Below, piece after piece: positions 51,896 through 62,625 of a DNA stretch of 64,000 nt. Numbering within the stretch: the stretch's first letter is position 1; every line of letters starts with the position of its first letter. The notes under the pieces are model-generated. The model worked only from the letters and a program-made list of their open reading frames with translations, searched no databases and was not told where the DNA came from. The position numbers and the translations under genes were made by a program. The DNA comes from Blepharisma stoltei (lineage: Eukaryota; Ciliophora; Heterotrichea; Heterotrichida; Blepharismidae): positions 907,001 to 971,000 of the forward strand of contig CAJZBQ010000004.1 in NCBI GenBank assembly GCA_914767885.1, written 5' to 3'.

Positions 51896-52165
51896 GTGTA
51901 AAAACTTCCTCTGTGAGCGAAAAAAGTTTTAGATATGTAAGTGCTAATTATTATAATGAAATCTCTAGCTAATTCTGTTGAACCTTTAACAGCTTGCACT
52001 TTAAAAATAGATTTACAAATTAAATTAATTTTTGCTTTCTTATTCCGAATTTTGATATTTTTAAGTCATGAAAAATTACCATATAATTTATACATAATTT
52101 TTTAAAAATAAAATCATTATCCCTCCGAACAAAATTTTTTATTCGCTCGCCAAAACGGGGGATAA
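51896..52165. repeat. Decayed MITE family A copy, intergenic
   Basis: Left part cttcctctgtgagcgaaaaa, core gaaatctctagctaattctg, right part gaacaaaattttttattcgc. Both ends have lost the clean inverted terminus and the trinucleotide duplication. It lies between the MAPKK and actin genes. The remaining 51449-51895 is AT-rich without visible genes. Confidence 0.65.
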
Positions 52166-52332
52166 ATTAAAGATTAAATTATTTGCTTGAAGTTTGAAAT
52201 ACTTTGAAATTCATCTAATATATAAAAAGAAGTATATTTACTAAACAAGTCTAGTTTAGAGATAATTATCTTTCGTTACTTTAAAAGGTTATTTTGCAGA
52301 TTATCCAATAAACTCTATCTTACGATTATTAG

Positions 52333-53943
52333 TTAAAAGCATTTTCTGTGTACAATTGTAGGGCCCGCTTCTTCGTACTCAGCTTTGGTTATCCACATTT
52401 GTTGGAATGTTGACAAAGAAGCCAAAATTGAGCCACCAATCCAGACTGAAGTAGATCTTTCAGCAGGTGCTGTTACTCTCACCTTAGACGATATTCCAGC
52501 AAATTAAAATGTTAAACTGGCAACCCACTTGCCTTTGCCCTATCTCGGGCTCCAAAGTCGTAGCCTCCATACGCCTGGGAGTTTAAATGAGGAAAATGGA
52601 AGGCTACCATCTTGAATCTCCAACGGAATCACCTATCCAGGGCATTAATCTCCTGAGCAGACCCACCATCTGTAGAGTATCCACTGGTCTGGTAACAATG
52701 GCCATGTGGCAGGTATAACTGCCTAGTTCATCTGGCAGGAACAGTAAAACCTTCGCAGGAGAAATAAAATACCCTGTTTCAGCAGGCTTCCCATTGATAT
52801 GCTCTACTTCACTCATGAAGATCATCTTTTGCCACCCATCGCTCTAGTCCACCGCTCCAATAGAAGATGCCGCCTAGGAATCCAATTTCCATCAACGTCA
52901 CCATTATTTCTTATTCCAGCAAGGCATGTCATTTCTACAATTAAACGTTCTGCCATGCCTGAGAATAGCGTATTTCCTCCACTCAGCAAAATATTTGAGT
53001 AAAGTTCTTTTCTGATTTCAACATCACTCTTCATTATCGATCTGTTAGCAATCAAATGAATTCCATCTTCATCAATATTCATTAGCGAAGGGTCAAACAT
53101 TGCTTCTGGGCATTTAAATCGTTCTTCCCTGATTATTAAAGATCTTCCGTCAGGCAAATCATAGTTTTTTTCTATGCTTGCTCCAGCTGCATTTAGCTCA
53201 TCTTTGAATCTCATTGCGGCATAGCATATTTGCTCTTTGATATCTCTTGCAATTTCTCTTTCTGCACAGGTATTAAATTTATATCCTTTAGCACTTACTT
53301 CATTTTTGCTTATTGTTATTATTAAAAATTATTGATTTTTTAAAAATTTTAAATATATAGAGTGAATTAGCAAAGAAATGAAATATTCAGTCATATCTTT
53401 CCCTCCCAATGGTAAACTCTTGATTGAGTAAGGCAAAGCATAACCTTCATAAATGGGCACTGTGGTGGTAATTCCATCTCCTGAATCAATAACTAGACCT
53501 ATTGTCTTGCCACTGGAATATAGGGAAAGAACTGGCTGAGATGCAATGTAAAAAGCTGGAATGTTAAAGGCCTCAAACATAACTTGAGTCATTTTTTCTT
53601 TGCTGTACTTCGGATTTAGCGGTGTTTCTGTAAGGAGAAGAGGATGATTATCTGGAGCTACCCCTAGCCCACTGAAAAATGTATGATTCCAAATCTTTTC
53701 CATTTCGTCCCAATCCACGATAATCCCTCGTTCAATTGGGTGCTTCAAACTCAGCATGTCATATTTTGACCTTGCCTCATCTCCTACGTATAAATCCTTT
53801 TGGTCATTTCCTATTTGATTATTTCGGGGTCTTCCAGTTACACAAGGAAATATTGAGCGAGGAGCATCATCACCTGCAAAGCCAGCTTTAATGAATCCTG
53901 AGCCATTGTCAATAACTAGTCCATGCACATCTTCTCCCTCCAT
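52333..53943 (-). CDS. Divergent actin, two IESs
   Basis: 383 aa after removal (1152 nt), close to conventional actin (375). Begins [33 protein letters not shown]. Then [104 protein letters not shown], and the actin C-terminus [13 protein letters not shown]. All nucleotide-binding loops are recognisable, but many usually invariant positions differ, for example [15 protein letters not shown] 39-bp IES lies after LLIHSI and a SINE-like one after MTCLAG. Confidence 0.93.
52503..52911 (-). mobile_element. SINE-like element inside the actin gene; IES 52503-52922
   Basis: 409 bp between 11-bp repeats tattccagcaa at 52492-52502 and 52912-52922. Minus-strand start aaataatggtgacgttgatg, similar to the start of the copy at 63061 (aaaaatggtgacgac); it ends tttaacattttaat. 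Excision joins CLAGI to SSKVRVTAP. Confidence 0.83.
53317..53355. other. Very short IES, 39 bp, TA repeats, in actin
   Basis: Pure A+T apart from one base. Without removal UAA stops actin after LKFLKNQ. Removal at TA (53317-53318 and 53356-53357) gives [27 protein letters not shown] in frame. Other TA pairs nearby give stops or frame shifts. Confidence 0.7.
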
Positions 53944-54123
53944 TTTTTATTATCAGCGAGTTAATTATGGATTATTACAAATTTTGCCTTAATTTCTACA
54001 TCAAATTAAAAAAATCTTTAGCTTTAAATTCTTATTAAATAAAATGCCCCTAAAAAATTTTTCTTAATAAAATCTATATAAAATTCTTTTAATTTTTTTA
54101 AAGCCCCCTCAATAATAATTTAA

Positions 54124-55308
54124 ATGACTTTAAGACTACCCAGAGGATTAGTGATAAACTTCGAAGAAATGTGAACATCAGAATCCCAGCTCAAGCATCT
54201 ATGGAATAAAGCCGTCAAGAAAAATGCAGGAATGAAAAAGCCTTTTGTGCTCAGAATCAATGCAAAATATTGCTATGTAAATGAAAAGCTCAAACTCGTA
54301 GGCGATGTAAATCACGAGTCTTTAAGCTTATGGAAAAAGTGGGAGAATAAAGAAAATGACCAGACTAAATGGTTTAATAAAGCGCAATCATTAGCCAGCC
54401 AATTTCAAAGGTTAAAAGACAGAGCATGGGGCGAAAACAGCTTCAAGTCTAATGAAGAGCGAAAATGGCTGAAAAATTACCTTCCAGAAATCATTATTGA
54501 CAACCCAGCCACTTTAGCTAGCATACTAAAAGCAGCTGTAGTTAAAACTACTGGAAACATCAGCTATTTCAACCCAACTCCACCAAGATCTCCAGTCGTA
54601 TACTACATAGCTGACAAATACAATATGTGCATCCACAATACTTTTTTCCCATATAGAGATTATTACTATGAGGCTAAAAAAGAGTATGATTATCTTCCAA
54701 AGGCTGCCAAAGAATTATACGAAAAAGCCAATGAACTCGACACTTTGAGAAACCAAGCAGAATCTATAAAAGTAGCCAACGCAGAATATCTGAATTATCT
54801 AAACAACGCTATTTCTTGAAGAGAAGTCTATAAACGCCCACTATCTACTATATTTGGTGAAAACTTAAAAGTGATGAGCAAAATATCTCTTTTTTTACTT
54901 ATAAAAGCTGAAAACTTGATCAATCATTTAATGAACAAAATTGAAAGGATATGCAGAGACAAAACGGGGAAAAATAAAAAAAATAAAGTCATACGTGAAG
55001 CTGTTAATGATTGTATCAAAGAATATCCGCAAGACAAATATATAGCCCATTACACTATTTGTGGAGAAAATCTGAATAACTACACACCTACACTTTCTAT
55101 AATTGAACAATCAATACTACATGAAGATTCCTGATATGAAGCTACTGAAACTAACGGCGAAGTCATTGATTTCCAGGATTTCCCACTCATTAAACCTAAT
55201 TCAACTGTCAATTTAGGACATGGGATTGTTGCAAAGATTTTTAAAATTGAAGATATTTGGTTTGACAGCGGAGTTTTAAAGAGGATTCGAGGAATTGAAA
55301 GTTATTAG
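54124..55308 (+). CDS. Hypothetical protein, 394 aa
   Basis: One frame with UGA Trp at three places (EEMWTSES, AISWREV, EDSWYEA). A helical N-terminal half is rich in Trp and Lys (LSLWKKWENKENDQTKWFN, LKDRAWGENSFKSNEERKWL). A Pro-containing turn (YFNPTPPRSPVVYYIADKYN), then mixed helix and strand (IGHYTICGEN-like AHYTICGENLNNYTP), and an all-beta end (NSTVNLGHGIVAKIFKIEDI). I do not recognise a family. Divergent from actin with 180 bp between start codons. Confidence 0.65.
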
Positions 55309-55336
55309 TATCATTAATAAAATTTTCACTTTATAC

Positions 55337-56176
55337 TTAGCTTACTCTTGCTAAATAAGGAGACTGGTATTGTCGAATTCTTTCTGTATAATTTTCTTTT
55401 ATCTCTTTTTTTATCGGTTTCTCTTTTGGGTAAAGCCTTTCTGAAATTCCTATGCATCGAGGGGAAGTACTTTTAACAAAGGATCGAGGAGAAATCTCAC
55501 TGAATGATTTCAGATCGATAGGCTCTAAAGGCAGCAAAAGCTTAGGGATTTTCGGACTCAATAAACGATTTTGTGAAGGTTTATTGATATTTTTCCTTTT
55601 CTTTGACAAAACTGACTTTTTTTTCTCTTCGTTTCGCCTAACTTCTTTGGATAATTGCTTGTTCGGAGGGGTGTTATTGCCTTCTCTGATAATTTGCATG
55701 ATTTTTAACTTTTCAAGTTCAAGCTCTTTGTCTTCATCTGCTTGGGATTTTCTTATGAGAATGCCTTTATTTCGGGATTTTATCATGGTTTTAGAAATCA
55801 TGTCTATAAAGCCTGGGCTCAAATGGTGATCTTGTTCTAGTTCTGGCTTAGATTTGATGCTGCTAAGTCTGCAGAGGCCTTTCATGATATGGTAGCTTTC
55901 TGGATGCTGCAATGAATTCTTAAATTTATTTGGATTCACTTTAAGAGACTCAACTGATTTTACGCTCTGAGTTGTAAATGCGCATTTTAAAAAGCCAGCC
56001 GTGAGCAATTTCAATTTCGAAGTTTTTTTGAGTTTTTTTCATTCATCAGAATCGTCATCTGAAGCACTGTTATCAGATTGATTTTCAGCTTGCAATTTAT
56101 TAATTTGTGTCACTTGCCTGTTTGCATTTCTTATTTGTTTGAATAAATCCAAACTCGATGATGATCTATTTATCAT
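55337..56176 (-). CDS. Basic, mostly disordered hypothetical protein
   Basis: 279 aa from the ATG at 56176 (MINRSSSSLDLFKQIRNANR), with an acidic patch DNSASDDDSDEWKK containing a UGA Trp. The rest is Lys/Ser/Pro-rich (KKSVLSKKRKNINKPSQNRL, IPKLLLPLEPIDLKSFSEIS). Possible nuclear or cytoskeletal protein. Convergent with the previous gene, 28 bp between stops. Confidence 0.6.
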
Positions 56177-56409
56177 TTTATTTTTGTATTTATTATACGG
56201 TAAGCTTACTAAATTACTTTCTTTTTGAAATATTATTTAAAAAATTTTGCTGCAATTAAATGCCTGTGCTCTTTAGCTGAATTGATAATAATAATGGTCT
56301 AAATTAAAAAGAATTTTATGTAAAGTCTCCAAATAATAAAAAAGCTAATAAATGCGCTGCCTTATGTAGATTAAAGATTTTATACTACGATATGCTTAAA
56401 AATAAATTA

Positions 56410-57279
56410 TTACTTCCTATTAGGCTTTGGAAAGCTTTGCTGAATTGCTTTAATCCACTCATCATCTGTATTACCCTTTGAGCCTTTAGCAGCATTTGGA
56501 GGCGGCCCAATCGATTGAAAAGAGTCTTCTCCAGAAGATACAAGAATTGCTTGCGCATGGTCTTTTTGGCTTAATTTCCGTATAGGAGATCCAAACAAAT
56601 GATATGACAAAACCATCCTTAAAGATCCAAGCAATTTCTGATCTTTACTAGACCAATAAAAAAGGCTAATCCCATTCTTATGGCAAAAATACCGTAGAGC
56701 TCTTGCCATTCATTTCCTATTTTCGCTTTCTTGATCACAAAATACATCATATTTTGTCGCTATAACATAAACTGGAACGGGAATAGGCTCAAGCCTTGCA
56801 GAATCTTCATGCTTGCTTCATTTTTTTGTAATGCGTTTTTGGTATTTTTGGGCTTCTTTTGGAGGGAGATGTGATAAAATTTCACTAATTCGGTTTCTAA
56901 TAATTTGCAGCCAGTATAAAAGAGAATCGATAACCTTATATGGATGTGAAAGATCAATAGCAATCACAATCATCAGCTCAGAAAGCGTTTCTGCAGTCAT
57001 TGGAACTGACACTAAATTTGCAAGGAGACGGCCGCCGCCTAATTCATATATATAGCCAAGATCACGAGTAGAGTTTATCCCAAGAGGCGCTCGAGCATAA
57101 TAATATTCTAAAGCTACCGTAGGCCTTGGTTCTTCATTATTTGCGCTTTGTGATATCAAGTTATTAATCAAAGATGATTTCCCTGCCTTCCTTTCTCCAA
57201 GGACAAATATAGTTCTTTCACTGGTATTGGGGTCTTGAGATGAGCTTTGTTCAGATAAAGTTCATATGTCTGATATCAT
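56410..57279 (-). CDS. Cytoplasmic dynein-2 light intermediate chain (DYNC2LI1/D2LIC)
   Basis: 289 aa. P-loop TIFVLGERKAGKSSLINN (about 24-41); PTVALEYYYARAPLG, YIYELGGGRLLANLVSVPMT, IVIAIDLSHPYKVIDSL; YVIATKYDVFCDQESENRKW; LSYHLFGSPI; SSGEDSFQSIGPPP. The order and wording match human DYNC2LI1, the G-domain subunit of retrograde intraflagellar transport dynein. The human C-terminal tail is absent. UGA Trp at two places (SDIWTL, KKWSKH). Confidence 0.92.
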
Positions 57280-57509
57280 TAACTTTATTTAAATGAGGTT
57301 TCACATTTTAGCAAAATTCATAATTATAGCTTTATATGCTATTTTGTTCTATAAATATAAGAGTCTTTTACTTGGAGTTTATTTTGTATTAAATAAATTC
57401 TTGGAAAATTAGATTTTATAATGAATTACTCAAGCGATTAATTTAAAGAAGAAAATGCCTTCTAATGAATTTTAAACAAATTTCAAGATTATATCGATGG
57501 CATAAATAA

Positions 57510-58156
57510 TCAAGCTTAAGAGCATTCTCTTAATCATCTTCTAATGGCTCTCAAATTGGTACTTGATAACTTGAAGGTGCAGACTTTAAGTTATGATCAC
57601 CGTGACCTATGTATGACTCTTCATTTCAATTTACTCAAATATCACTGCCAAGTCCCAAGATCATTTTATTCGGCTTTTGGAATTTTGCATAGAAATTGAT
57701 TTAAACCTAATTGATTCAAACTTGCAGATAATACAGCTTTTGGGTCAATTAGAGATAATAAATTCCAAGAGTTGATTTTCAGAATATATGACATAATCTG
57801 AAAAATAATTAGTTAGACCAAAAAAGAAGAAGGCATTTTCATTATCATAAACTCAGATCCGATAAGCAAAGGATTAGAAAAACATTTTAGAATTACTCAG
57901 CCATAGAAACAAACCTAATAGAAAGAAGCTGAAAATATGTTGCTTGGCCGCTGATAAATGCAAAGGATTCTTTTTTGAATATTATCTACATATAATACAC
58001 GAAGCCAATGAAATAGGCTTATCTACAATTTATTATGATATAAAAAGGGAGAAGAGCAATAAAGTGCCATGGATGCCAAAATGAGGAGAAATTTCGCCAA
58101 AATCTTCTCATTTACATCGAAAATTTTTCATAGAATTAATTCTTATTTCCCTATAA
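57510..58156 (+). pseudogene. Decayed ORF, unknown family
   Basis: An open stretch from 57544 (MALKLVLDNLKVQTLSYDHR and on to FRIYDIIWKIIS) meets UAG at 57814. The same frame continues with protein-like sequence (TKKEEGIFIIINSDPISKGL), meets UAG at 57904 and UAA at 57916. A shifted frame then reads EYYLHIIHEANEIGLSTIYY to UAA at 58154. The two UAG could be former Trp codons (UGA or UGG). It could also be a gene with unrecognised IESs; no domain is recognised. The sequence between it and 58557 is AT-rich without genes. Confidence 0.45.
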
Positions 58157-58557
58157 GTAAAATCAAATTTAAATACTCTACAATCATCTACAAAATTAAT
58201 ATAAATAGCATTAAGACGAGCTGAAAAACAGCTTTTATTAGAGTTAAAAATTTATCAATAAGCTAAAATAGCTATTAAAATTCTGGATCTTCATCTTTAA
58301 TAAAAAAATCTATATCTATTTTCAATAATCAGTTTTCATCAAATTTTGGTATCATTAATTTTCTAAAAGGGCAATAAGTTAATATACTAATTCCTTATAT
58401 AGTTTAATTTAAACATTTTTACAGCAAGATTAAATAAAAAAAGGCTTAATCAAAAATTATATAGGCTATAAGTTTAATTTTAATAAATTAATTTCAAAAC
58501 AGCTTTAATTTTTTTATTAAAATCAAATTTCATGAATCTAATTTTTAAATTTAAAAT

Positions 58558-61500
58558 ATGAAGAAAGAGGGACTCAGAGGAAACTATCGATTATTAAAAC
58601 GAAAACCAAAGCAAAGGGAATGCCTATCTGAGCTGTCTCTAAATAATATCGAAAATCGAAGTCAGCAGAAAGGTAAAGAAATTACGCAAAAGAAATGCTT
58701 CAGGCCTTTTGATGCTCTTCCAACAGAAATCCTGATTTATATTTTTGATTTTTTCTCAGCAAAAGACTTAGTGATGAAAATTCAATTAGTCTCTAAATTA
58801 TGAAGGCAGCTAGCCAATACTCCAATGCTATGGAAGAACTTGGAATCAAAACAAATAGAGATGAAATGGATGGTGAGATGCATAAAATGCTTAGTCGAGC
58901 GAAGATCCAAAGGAAAGCTCTTTAGAGGAATTCTAAGAAGCCTAGATGCCCCTGTGATGCTCAGAAAAGTGTATTTAGATGTAACAAACGCTGGATATGA
59001 TGATGGAGTGCCCACTTCCTTATTGAGAGAAATCAGTTACCTATCAGAACTCTCACACCCAAATGTTGTTAAGCTCATTGGCGGAGAAGTCTCGGGCAAA
59101 GTAGTCTACATCTGCACAGACTATGAAGAATACAACCTGAAAGAATATATTAAAACCTCTACATCTGATAAGAATAAAATTTCAAATGAAAATGTTCGAG
59201 ATCTAATCAGGCAGCTATTCGTAGGACTTCAATATATCCACAACAAAGGAATTGTCCATAGAAACCTAAAGCCTGACAATATTCTTATATCAGGCTCAGG
59301 AACAGTAAAAATTGCTGATTTTACTTTGTCAAGGCTAACGTCAATTCCTCATGGCCAATACACTCCAGAAGATCCAAAAGAAAGAGATAGGTCAGGAAGA
59401 GAAGCAAGGAGACTATGGTATAGAGCTCCTGAACTGTTATTCCGCAAAGACATATATGGTTTTGAGGTAGATGTATGAACTGTTGGATGCTTAATGGCAG
59501 AGTTAATAACTGGCCAAGCATTATTCAACGGCGAAAGCGAAATTGAACAATTGTTCAAAATTTTTAAAGTGACAGGAGTTCCTTCTGATATTTACCCTAT
59601 TCAGGCAAAATCGTTCCCAAGCTGAACACCTATTAACTTCCCTGATGTTATAGCTCTAAAAAATTCAAAAACATTTAAAAATGTTTTTGCGAAACTCGTA
59701 CCTGCAAGAGAGCAAATTTTTACAGTACTAACTCCCCCCATTTGTGAGCAAGCAAAACCATTGGAAAAATCCCGATTTTTGGGTAAAAATCCCATTGACA
59801 AAAAAAATTTAATATAAAAATTTTTAAAGAAAAAAAAATGATAATTATTATTATGAAACCTCTAGCTAATTCTGTTTAATTTTAAACAGTTTGAATTTCA
59901 ACAAATTAATATTTGCTTTAAAATTATTTCGAATATGGATTTTTTTTAAATTTCGAAAGAAAAATTTACTATAAAATTTATATATAAATTTTTAAAAAAA
60001 AATTAACCCCCTCCATGTGCGAACAAAAAAATTTTGTTCGCTCACAGAGAGGGGAGTAAGGGAAATGGGAAAAATCATTGGAGAAGATGGGCTTGATTTA
60101 TTGCAGAAATGTTTGGATCCAAACCCTGCAACACGAATAACAGCTGCTAAGGCTTTAAGCCACCCATTTTTAGCATCTCAATCCCCTCAAATATTGTGCC
60201 CTTCTTTTGAGTTTGAAATCCCAAATTATATAGCCCAGCTCCATGCTTTAGAATCTGAGCTGCTTCCTTCGAACTATTTGAATTCTCAATCTTAACTTAA
60301 CTTAGAAATTAGAAGGCGTCTGCCGTTTTGATTACGCAGTCACCACGGATCCCAATGCGGGATTCACCTGCTTTGCGCCGTCTTCGGTTCCACCTTGTTT
60401 GAATTGGGGCAATGGTTCGCTGGCCCAAGAGAATCTGCTCGGACACTGCCTTTCTCCTTCTTCAGCTCCTGATGAGCCTGGTATTCTGAAGTGAGATTTC
60501 GCCTGGACGTCTACTCCTCTCCTTGCGGCTTGAGTGTTGAGTGGGCGGGCTATGGACTTCTGCGGCTAGCTGCTTGAGTGAACGAAGTTGACCACACAAA
60601 AATCCCAAAAAAAATGAAATTTCTGGTGACCTCTCGGCAAAAAGGAAAAATTCAAGTCCTGGGGCGTGACTCCCAGTTTCACGCTAGGCGCTTGCCCAAT
60701 TGGTCTAGGTATTCCCTGTAGACTTTGCTGGGCTTGCCCTTTCCAAACCTGAACCCTTCCTTCCCTTCGAGGTAAAAAAACCTAATCCTGAATTTGGACT
60801 GAGGGCTAGGCTCTGTACAGTACCAGAATTGCTTACCTAGCATTGCTGTCCATTTCTGGGTTAGTAAAACCTTGCCGGATATAATTAAAATATGTGCTCG
60901 GAAGCTGCATGGCCGAGAGGCCATGCTAGGTGGAGACGCCATATTTTAATTATTTGAATTCTCAATCAAATATAAGCCACTCTATGAGAAGTATACTGAT
61001 TGATTGGCTTATCGATGTAAGTGTCCATTTTGAGGTTAACGATGAAACTCTTCATCTTGCTGTCAGCTATATAGATCGAGTACTAGGCAAGTTGGCTATT
61101 GATAGATCTAAGCTTCAGCTTGTCGGAGTAACTTGTATGAAAATAGCTGATGTTTTCCATGAAAGATCTAAAGAATATTATCGGCAAGAAAATTCAATTG
61201 AATACGCTTACATTACAGCAGATGAATATTCCCCATCTCAAGTAGTTACAATGGAAAAAGATATTTTAAATCTTCTGAAATTCAGGCTACTGTCTCCAAC
61301 TATTTTATTTTTCATGAAAGCTTATCAATCATTACTAAATGTTGACCAAGAGACTTATAGAATTGCTCAATATTTATCAGACCTGATGCTCCTATCTTAT
61401 GATAGCATTTTTTGCGCTCCTTCTCTATTAGCCTCTGCAATCCTATATATAAGCTGTGCTTTTACTCAAAGATTTGTAGAATTCCAAGACAAAAAATTAT

Positions 61501-61685
61501 TTTTCCCAAAATACTCAAATGAAGAATTTGAGCATGCAGTTCAGCATGTAAAAGAGATCTGGCTTGAGGCTAGAAGCAATCCTCAATATACAAGGCTTGA
61601 GTCAATAAATCACAAATACCAAGATATCAATCCTAAGTCATTGTGGCCTCCAACTCTTTTGTTTGAAAATTGGATATACAGCTAA
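58558..61685 (+). CDS. F-box / CDK-like pseudokinase / cyclin fusion protein, two IESs
   Basis: 707 aa after removal of 59732-60059 and 60292-60967 (2124 nt). F-box about 50-92: [20 protein letters not shown], then [12 protein letters not shown]-like domain about 110-405: [21 protein letters not shown] (PSTAIRE equivalent), [52 protein letters not shown]. The lysine of VALKK is Arg, HRD is HRN, DFG is DFT and the glycine loop is not recognisable, so catalysis is unlikely. Cyclin box from about 470: [62 protein letters not shown], with a second fold to the end. Cyclin F has F-box plus cyclin; here a CDK-like domain lies between. Continuity rests on two in-frame IES junctions. Confidence 0.88.
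59732..60056. mobile_element. MITE family A inside the F-box/CDK/cyclin gene; IES 59732-60059
   Basis: 325 bp between TAA at 59729-59731 and 60057-60059. Left end CTCCCCCCATTTGTGAGCAAG; the right end carries the GTGCGAACAAAAAAATTTTG hairpin and GCTCACAGAGAGGGGAG. Excision joins QIFTVL to [11 protein letters not shown] in the kinase C-lobe. Confidence 0.9.
60292..60950 (-). mobile_element. SINE-like element with 5' hairpin between the pseudokinase and cyclin parts; IES 60292-60967
   Basis: 659 bp between perfect 17-bp repeats tatttgaattctcaatc at 60275-60291 and 60951-60967. The minus-strand 5' end has the attaaaatatggcgtc...catattttaatta hairpin and tatccggcaaggtttt. The tail is ctaagttaagttaa. 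Excision joins LPSNYLNSQ to [11 protein letters not shown], linking kinase and cyclin in one frame. Confidence 0.9.
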
Positions 61686-61715
61686 TTTTATAAAATAAAT
61701 TTTATTATGCAGTAA

Positions 61716-62539
61716 TTATGAATTAATTGATGTGTGGCAAATTGGGCAATGGGGATTAGAGATTAATCAGCCGTCAATGCATTCGGGATGAAATTTGTGC
61801 CCGCATTTTTCGAGGGTTTTTGAATTTGTATTGGTTTTTATTAGACTGATACAAATTGAGCAGAGATGGTCAGAGTTGGTATTGGGGATTGGGATATTCT
61901 GAGTAGAAGTTACGATTTCTTCTGAAGGAAGGGTATTTTGGATTTCATCATTATGGCGATGGCTGTAGATCTCTTGCTCAGCAGCGTATGATTGATTTAT
62001 TATCATTTCTAGTTGCATTTGTTCATATTCTTCATCTCTATATTGTTCCTGCATTATATTGGTTTGCAGTATCCTTAATAGCTGCCTTGGATTAATTCTC
62101 CTCCTTCGTCTATTACGCTGTTTTAATTCTTCGTTTTCACTTTTGAGATTTTTTATAACTCGTTAGTATAAAGAAAAAATTATTTGAAATTTAGATAAAT
62201 TTATAAATAAAAAATATTTGAATTTATCATCTCGTTGATAAGTTCTTTTTGCTTCCCGATTTGAACTCTGACTTGAGCTATATGCTAAATATATTTTACA
62301 TTTCTTTGTTTTCTATCTAATTCCCTTATCTCTTCCAATAATATTTTAAAATCTTTATTTTCTGTCGAATCCATCGTCACTTCACTTGGCTTTTCGGTCT
62401 CAATAGATCCCATTTGCGATTTTCAATCTGAAACTATTGACTGCGATTTCCTAACACGCTGCCTATTTTTTCCTACTTGTGCTGTAAACCGCGAATTAGA
62501 CGATTTATTTCGAATTCGGAAATCCGGAGATTTCTCCAT
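61716..62539 (-). CDS. RING-H2 protein with coiled coil, one intron and one short IES
   Basis: 245 aa after removal of intron 62285-62299 (15 nt) and IES 62154-62224 (71 bp). A basic Ser-rich N-terminus (MEKSPDFRIRNKSSNSRF) is followed by a coiled coil (ILLEEIRELDRKQRN, KELINEMIKNLKSENEELKQ). An Arg-rich patch (RNRRRRRINPRQLL) and a Gln/Glu-rich segment follow. The C-terminal RING-H2 is CSICISLIKTNTNSKTLEKC, GHKFHPECIDGW, CPICHTSIN. The Trp after DG is UGA. Probable E3 ubiquitin ligase. Confidence 0.78.
62154..62224. other. Short IES, 71 bp, ATA/TA repeats
   Basis: On the coding (minus) strand ...GAGATGATA is followed by the insert, which ends ...GAGTTATA before AAAAATCTC. Removal gives INEMIKNLKSENEELKQ without a stop; retention stops at UAA after FYL. 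The interior is almost all A+T. Confidence 0.7.
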
Positions 62540-62625
62540 GTTTATGACTTATTTTAAGATATAATACTGAAAATAAATAAACAAATTTAGCAGAATGTCA
62601 AATTAAATGGAATTAAGTTATAAAT
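62540..62625. promoter_or_regulatory. 86-bp divergent promoter region
   Basis: It separates the start codons of the RING-H2 gene (minus) and the ETF-beta gene (plus). AT-rich, no recognised motif. Assignment from layout only. Confidence 0.4.

Noticed and set aside
1855-60056. Regularly repeated GTGAGCGAAC motifs as a CRISPR-like array
   Set aside because: They are paired inverted ends of separate MITEs, far apart and not regularly spaced; a eukaryotic nuclear genome.
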